A stretch of 64,000 nucleotides of DNA, from NCBI RefSeq assembly GCF_022811665.1, contig NZ_CP094529.1:62001-126000 (forward strand), given 5' to 3'. Origin of the DNA: Chryseobacterium oryzae. GTDB lineage: Bacteria; Bacteroidota; Bacteroidia; Flavobacteriales; Weeksellaceae. Positions 61,158-64,000 of this stretch are shown piece by piece (position 1 is the stretch's first letter; each line of letters begins with the position of its first letter). Below the pieces are notes generated by a model. The model searched no databases. It worked only from the letters and a program-made list of their open reading frames with translations, and had not been told where the DNA came from. The position numbers were made by a program, and so were the translations under genes.

Positions 61158-61790
61158 ATGGAATTGTTAGAAAAACTAAACTGGAGATTTGCTACAAAAG
61201 CAATGAATGGTAAAAAAATACCACAGGAAAAGATAGACATCATATTAGAAGCGGCAAGGCTTGCTCCTACTTCCAGTGGGCTTCAGCCTTACGAAATTTT
61301 GGTCATCACCAATCAGGAGGTTAAGGAGAAAATAAAACCTCACGCTTGGAATCAGTCTCAGATTACAGATTGCTCGCATCTTTTGGTTTTCGCAGCATGG
61401 GATAATTATACCGAAGAGAGAATCAATAATATGTTCGATTTAACAAACGAAATTAGAGGATTCAAAAATGAAGGTTGGGAAAACTACAGACAGCAGCTTT
61501 TACAGGTGTATCCTCCGAGACCGGCTGAAGAGAATTTTACTCACGCAGCAAAACAGGCATATATTGGTTTTGGAGCCGCTATTATCGCAGCAGCTTTTGA
61601 AGAAGTAGATTCAACACCCATGGAAGGGTTTTCTCCTGATGCAGTAGATGAAGTTCTGAATTTAAGAGAGAAAGGACTAAGAAGTGTTCTGCTTTTACCG
61701 TTAGGCTACAGAGATTCTGAAAACGACTGGTTGGTAAATCTTACCAAAGTAAGAAAAACAAAAGAAGATTTCATTACTGAAATTAAATAA
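61158..61790 (+). CDS. Nitroreductase family NAD(P)H-dependent oxidoreductase
   Basis: The ATG at 61158 gives 210 residues (MELLEKLNWRFATKAMNG). The upstream in-frame TTG lies in a promoter element and is rejected. The fold is that of FMN-dependent nitroreductases: RFATKAMNGKKIPQEK with the FMN phosphate-binding Arg, LAPTSSGLQPYEILVI, and the C-terminal GLRSVLLLPLGYRD segment. Members use NAD(P)H to reduce nitroaromatics, quinones or other electrophiles; the natural substrate is unknown. It is a single gene. Confidence 0.9.
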   Translation: MELLEKLNWRFATKAMNGKKIPQEKIDIILEAARLAPTSSGLQPYEILVITNQEVKEKIKPHAWNQSQITDCSHLLVFAAWDNYTEERINNMFDLTNEIRGFKNEGWENYRQQLLQVYPPRPAEENFTHAAKQAYIGFGAAIIAAAFEEVDSTPMEGFSPDAVDEVLNLREKGLRSVLLLPLGYRDSENDWLVNLTKVRKTKEDFITEIK

Positions 61791-61887
61791 CGAGTGTTTG
61801 GGATAAGCAATATTTTAATCTTTAGTTTAACTTTGCATTTTATTATAAATCCTTATTTCAACTCAGATTAAATAACAATTATTTTAT

Positions 61888-61926
61888 AAAAACCGGCTTT
61901 CAAAATTTTGAAAGCCGGTTTTATTT
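61888..61926. terminator. Strong hairpin terminator between the nitroreductase gene and hemE
   Basis: AAAACCGGCTTTCAAAA and TTTTGAAAGCCGGTTTT form a long perfect stem with T-rich sequence on the plus side and T/A-rich sequence on the minus side. It can serve both convergent genes. Confidence 0.88.
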
Positions 61927-61983
61927 AGTTTAGAATTTCACAGATTAATTATAAGCAAGAATTGCTTTAAATTGTTAATCTGT

Positions 61984-63015
61984 TTAATAATTTGGTTTCC
62001 AATCTACTACAGCTCGTATAAATGCTTCTGCATTTTCTACAGGGATGTTAGGTAAAATTCCGTGTCCCAAATTAGCAATGTATTTATCTTTACCAAAACG
62101 GTTTATCATTTCAGTTACCATTTTTTTAATGGTTTCCGGAGTAGAATGTAATCGAGAAGGATCGAAATTTCCCTGCAATGTTACAGAATTGTTGGTGAAT
62201 TTTCTTGCAAGTTCCGGAGTTATGGTCCAATCTACTCCAAGAGCAGATGCTTTAGATTTTGCCATATCTTCTAATGCAAACCAACATCCTTTTCCGAAAA
62301 CTACAACATGAGTTAATGGGCTTAATGCATCTACAATCTTATTGATGTATTGTAGCGAAAATTCTTGATAATCTGCTGGAGAAAGCATTCCTCCCCAAGA
62401 ATCAAAAACCTGAACTGCAGATACTCCTTTTTCTACCTTTCTTTTTAAATAAGCAATTGTGGTGTCTGTAATCTTCTGTAAAAGTTGGTGTGCCGCTTCT
62501 GGCTGTAAGAAACAGAAAGATTTAGCAATGTTGAAATCTTTGGATCCTCTTCCTTCAATACAGTAACAGAAAATAGTCCATGGGGAGCCGGCAAATCCGA
62601 TAAGAGGAATCTCGTTGTCCAGTTTCTGTAAAGTAAGTTCAATGGCATCAAAAACGTATCCTAAAGTATCATCTACATCGGGAACAACCACATTATCTAC
62701 CTGTTCGGCTGTTCTAATAGGTTCTTCAAGCCAAGGTCCTACAGATTCTTTCATTTTAAAATCTATTCCCATAGCTTGCGGAACTACCAAAATATCCGAA
62801 AATAAAATTGCAGCATCCAAAGGAAATCTGCGGATCGGTTGAACTGTGATTTCAGATGCTAATTCAGGAGTTTGGCATCTCGTAAAAAAATCATATTTAT
62901 CACGAAGTGCAATAAATTCCGGTAAATATCTTCCTGCCTGTCTCATCATCCAAACAGGAGGTCTTTCTACAGTTTCTCCACGAAGTGCTTTTAAATATAG
63001 GTCGTTTTTAATCAT
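61984..63015 (-). CDS. hemE: Uroporphyrinogen decarboxylase
   Basis: This 343-residue protein matches HemE. The N-terminal substrate site is [17 protein letters not shown], followed by [15 protein letters not shown] (catalytic Asp), [18 protein letters not shown] and the C-terminal [14 protein letters not shown] (His). It decarboxylates the four acetate groups of uroporphyrinogen III to coproporphyrinogen III, which supplies haem for the cytochromes in the act operon. It lies 29 bases after hemD on the same strand. Confidence 0.97.
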   Translation of the reverse strand: MIKNDLYLKALRGETVERPPVWMMRQAGRYLPEFIALRDKYDFFTRCQTPELASEITVQPIRRFPLDAAILFSDILVVPQAMGIDFKMKESVGPWLEEPIRTAEQVDNVVVPDVDDTLGYVFDAIELTLQKLDNEIPLIGFAGSPWTIFCYCIEGRGSKDFNIAKSFCFLQPEAAHQLLQKITDTTIAYLKRKVEKGVSAVQVFDSWGGMLSPADYQEFSLQYINKIVDALSPLTHVVVFGKGCWFALEDMAKSKASALGVDWTITPELARKFTNNSVTLQGNFDPSRLHSTPETIKKMVTEMINRFGKDKYIANLGHGILPNIPVENAEAFIRAVVDWKPNY

Positions 63016-63044
63016 AATCTTGATAGATATTATAGGTTTCAGGA

Positions 63045-63731
63045 TTAGATTTTGCTAATCTTAACCTTGTTTTTGATAAGCGAAATTAAATTCAGCAAAG
63101 TATTCTCTTTACTGGTGAAAATTTCAGCTTTTGTAAGTTTTTTCAGTTCTTTGGAAGTGGTTTCACCTATCGAAAAAAGAAGAGTGTTTTCCAGAGAATT
63201 ATTTTTCGCAAAACTACGAACTCCACTTGGGCTAAAAAAAACTATTGCATGATATTTTTCATGTACCTTAGGATTTAGTTCTTTCGTCTCATAGACCGTA
63301 ACTTTTTTATACTGAATATTCTGTAGCGGAAGCTCCCGATCCAGAATATCTAATGCAAGATTTCCACAAAAATGAAGAAATCTTTCCTGAGCACAGTTTT
63401 CTATAATGAAACGGGAAAGAGTTTCTGCGTTTTTTAAGACTTTAAAGGTTCCAAACCTGTTTTTTCTAAGTTCTTTTTTGGTCTTCTCACCTACACAGTA
63501 GATTTTATTATAATTTTTTTCGGTAAAATCTTCATGAGGCTGAAAACCGTTTTCAAAAAATGCTTTTACACCGTTACTACTTGTAAATATGATAGATTTA
63601 TCTTTTAAATCGAAATTTTTTACAGGAAGAGATGTTGTTTTTATGACCTCTATGCAGTCAGCCGAAATATCGTCTCCTAATTTCTCAGAAAGATAATTTT
63701 TATTGATATTTTTAGTGAATAAAATGTTCAT
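63045..63731 (-). CDS. hemD: Uroporphyrinogen-III synthase
   Basis: This 228-residue protein matches HemD, a fast-diverging family. It has the two-domain layout with [65 protein letters not shown] and [19 protein letters not shown]. It closes and inverts hydroxymethylbilane to uroporphyrinogen III. It lies directly upstream of hemE on the minus strand, which supports the call. The 134 bases upstream of its start hold no clear -7 element. Confidence 0.9.
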   Translation of the reverse strand: MNILFTKNINKNYLSEKLGDDISADCIEVIKTTSLPVKNFDLKDKSIIFTSSNGVKAFFENGFQPHEDFTEKNYNKIYCVGEKTKKELRKNRFGTFKVLKNAETLSRFIIENCAQERFLHFCGNLALDILDRELPLQNIQYKKVTVYETKELNPKVHEKYHAIVFFSPSGVRSFAKNNSLENTLLFSIGETTSKELKKLTKAEIFTSKENTLLNLISLIKNKVKISKI

Positions 63732-63865
63732 TTCTCAATTGCCTTTTTTAAGTGGCAATATTTAATGTAAAGGTCGCAAAGTTTTTTTAAATGCTAACTA
63801 TTAATGGGCTTGAAAAGCTTTGTTCTATTGGAGAAGAAATGGAAAAATTAGTTTATGAATTTATT

Positions 63866-64000
63866 TTAAGGCTTTTCCTTTAATTTTAAATCGGCTACTT
63901 GATATCTCACTTTGCTCATAAAATCTTTTCCGGGATCTTCTTTTTCTGTGAAATATTTAGAATCAGTTTCTTTCCATAATTTAGAATTTCTGAAAGCTCC
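63866..64000 (-). CDS. C-terminal fragment of an unknown gene (extends beyond window)
   Basis: A minus-strand frame is open from the window edge to a TAA at 63866-63868, giving the last 44 residues of a protein. The segment is charged and ends VADLKLKEKP; it includes GAFRNSKLWKETDSKYF and EKEDPGKDFMSKVRYQ. No domain is recognised from this portion. It lies upstream of hemD on the same strand with a 134-base gap, so it may or may not belong to the hem cluster. Confidence 0.55.
   Translation of the reverse strand, partial: GAFRNSKLWKETDSKYFTEKEDPGKDFMSKVRYQVADLKLKEKP

Noticed and set aside
1..64000. CRISPR array, insertion sequence, prophage, integron or tRNA
   Set aside because: No regularly spaced repeats, transposase, integrase or phage structural genes were seen, and no cloverleaf sequence was found in the spacers.

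Overview
The window looks like chromosomal sequence from a Flavobacteriia bacterium, most likely the Chryseobacterium/Weeksellaceae group. The evidence is low G+C, short AT-rich spacers and few Shine-Dalgarno sites. The Bacteroidota -7 element TAnnTTTG recurs upstream of many genes. Lineage-specific families are present: GLPGLI, DUF3078, the gliding lipoprotein GldH, a T9SS type A sorting domain, S46 dipeptidyl peptidase and alternative complex III. Placement at genus level is inferred from overall protein resemblance, not from a search.

Layout. 1-6.0 kb: a partial GLPGLI gene, then the SUF iron-sulfur cluster operon (A-type carrier, sufB, sufC, sufD). This operon is interrupted by a GxxExxY nuclease-like gene bracketed by repeats and by a small membrane protein gene. 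6-13.8 kb: a DUF3078 protein, a rhomboid protease, dprA, gdhA, an operon of csaA, a 3'-5' exonuclease and a DUF59 Fe-S factor, and a ComM/YifB ATPase. 13.8-20 kb: a surface protein with YadA-head-like repeats, a DPP7-type S46 peptidase, a META lipoprotein, hflX and a DUF4919 protein. 20-30 kb: CPA1 Na+/H+ and Ca2+/H+ antiporters, a DNA alkylation repair protein, a three-gene envelope cassette of unknown function, truncated haemoglobin, a YkgJ-like protein, OsmC and HMG-CoA lyase. 30-42.5 kb: pepT, ribosomal protein L25, prs, a FadL channel coupled to a GDSL lipase-like lipoprotein, an overlapping ricT-gldH-pbp1A operon, and selO. 42.5-54.4 kb: a T9SS cargo protein, a multi-pass membrane protein, a SPOR protein, and the six-gene alternative complex III operon (actABCDEF). 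54.4-64 kb: two unknown exported proteins, apt, a TPR membrane protein with ribH, a zinc metallopeptidase, sufS, a nitroreductase, hemE and hemD, and the end of an unknown gene.

How the parts work together. SufBCD with the A-type carrier, the DUF59 factor and the distant SufS supply Fe-S clusters, for example to ActB and RicT. The act operon encodes the quinol-to-cytochrome c arm of respiration. FadL with the GDSL lipoprotein, the S46 peptidase, the T9SS cargo protein and PepT fit a life on external lipids and peptides. Most of the window is housekeeping. I see no CRISPR array, insertion sequence, prophage, tRNA or rRNA, and no gene-free stretch longer than 300 bases. The least explained items are the repeat-flanked GxxExxY gene inside the suf operon, the three-gene cassette at 22.4-26.4 kb, and the repeat-rich surface protein with no visible anchor or sorting domain.
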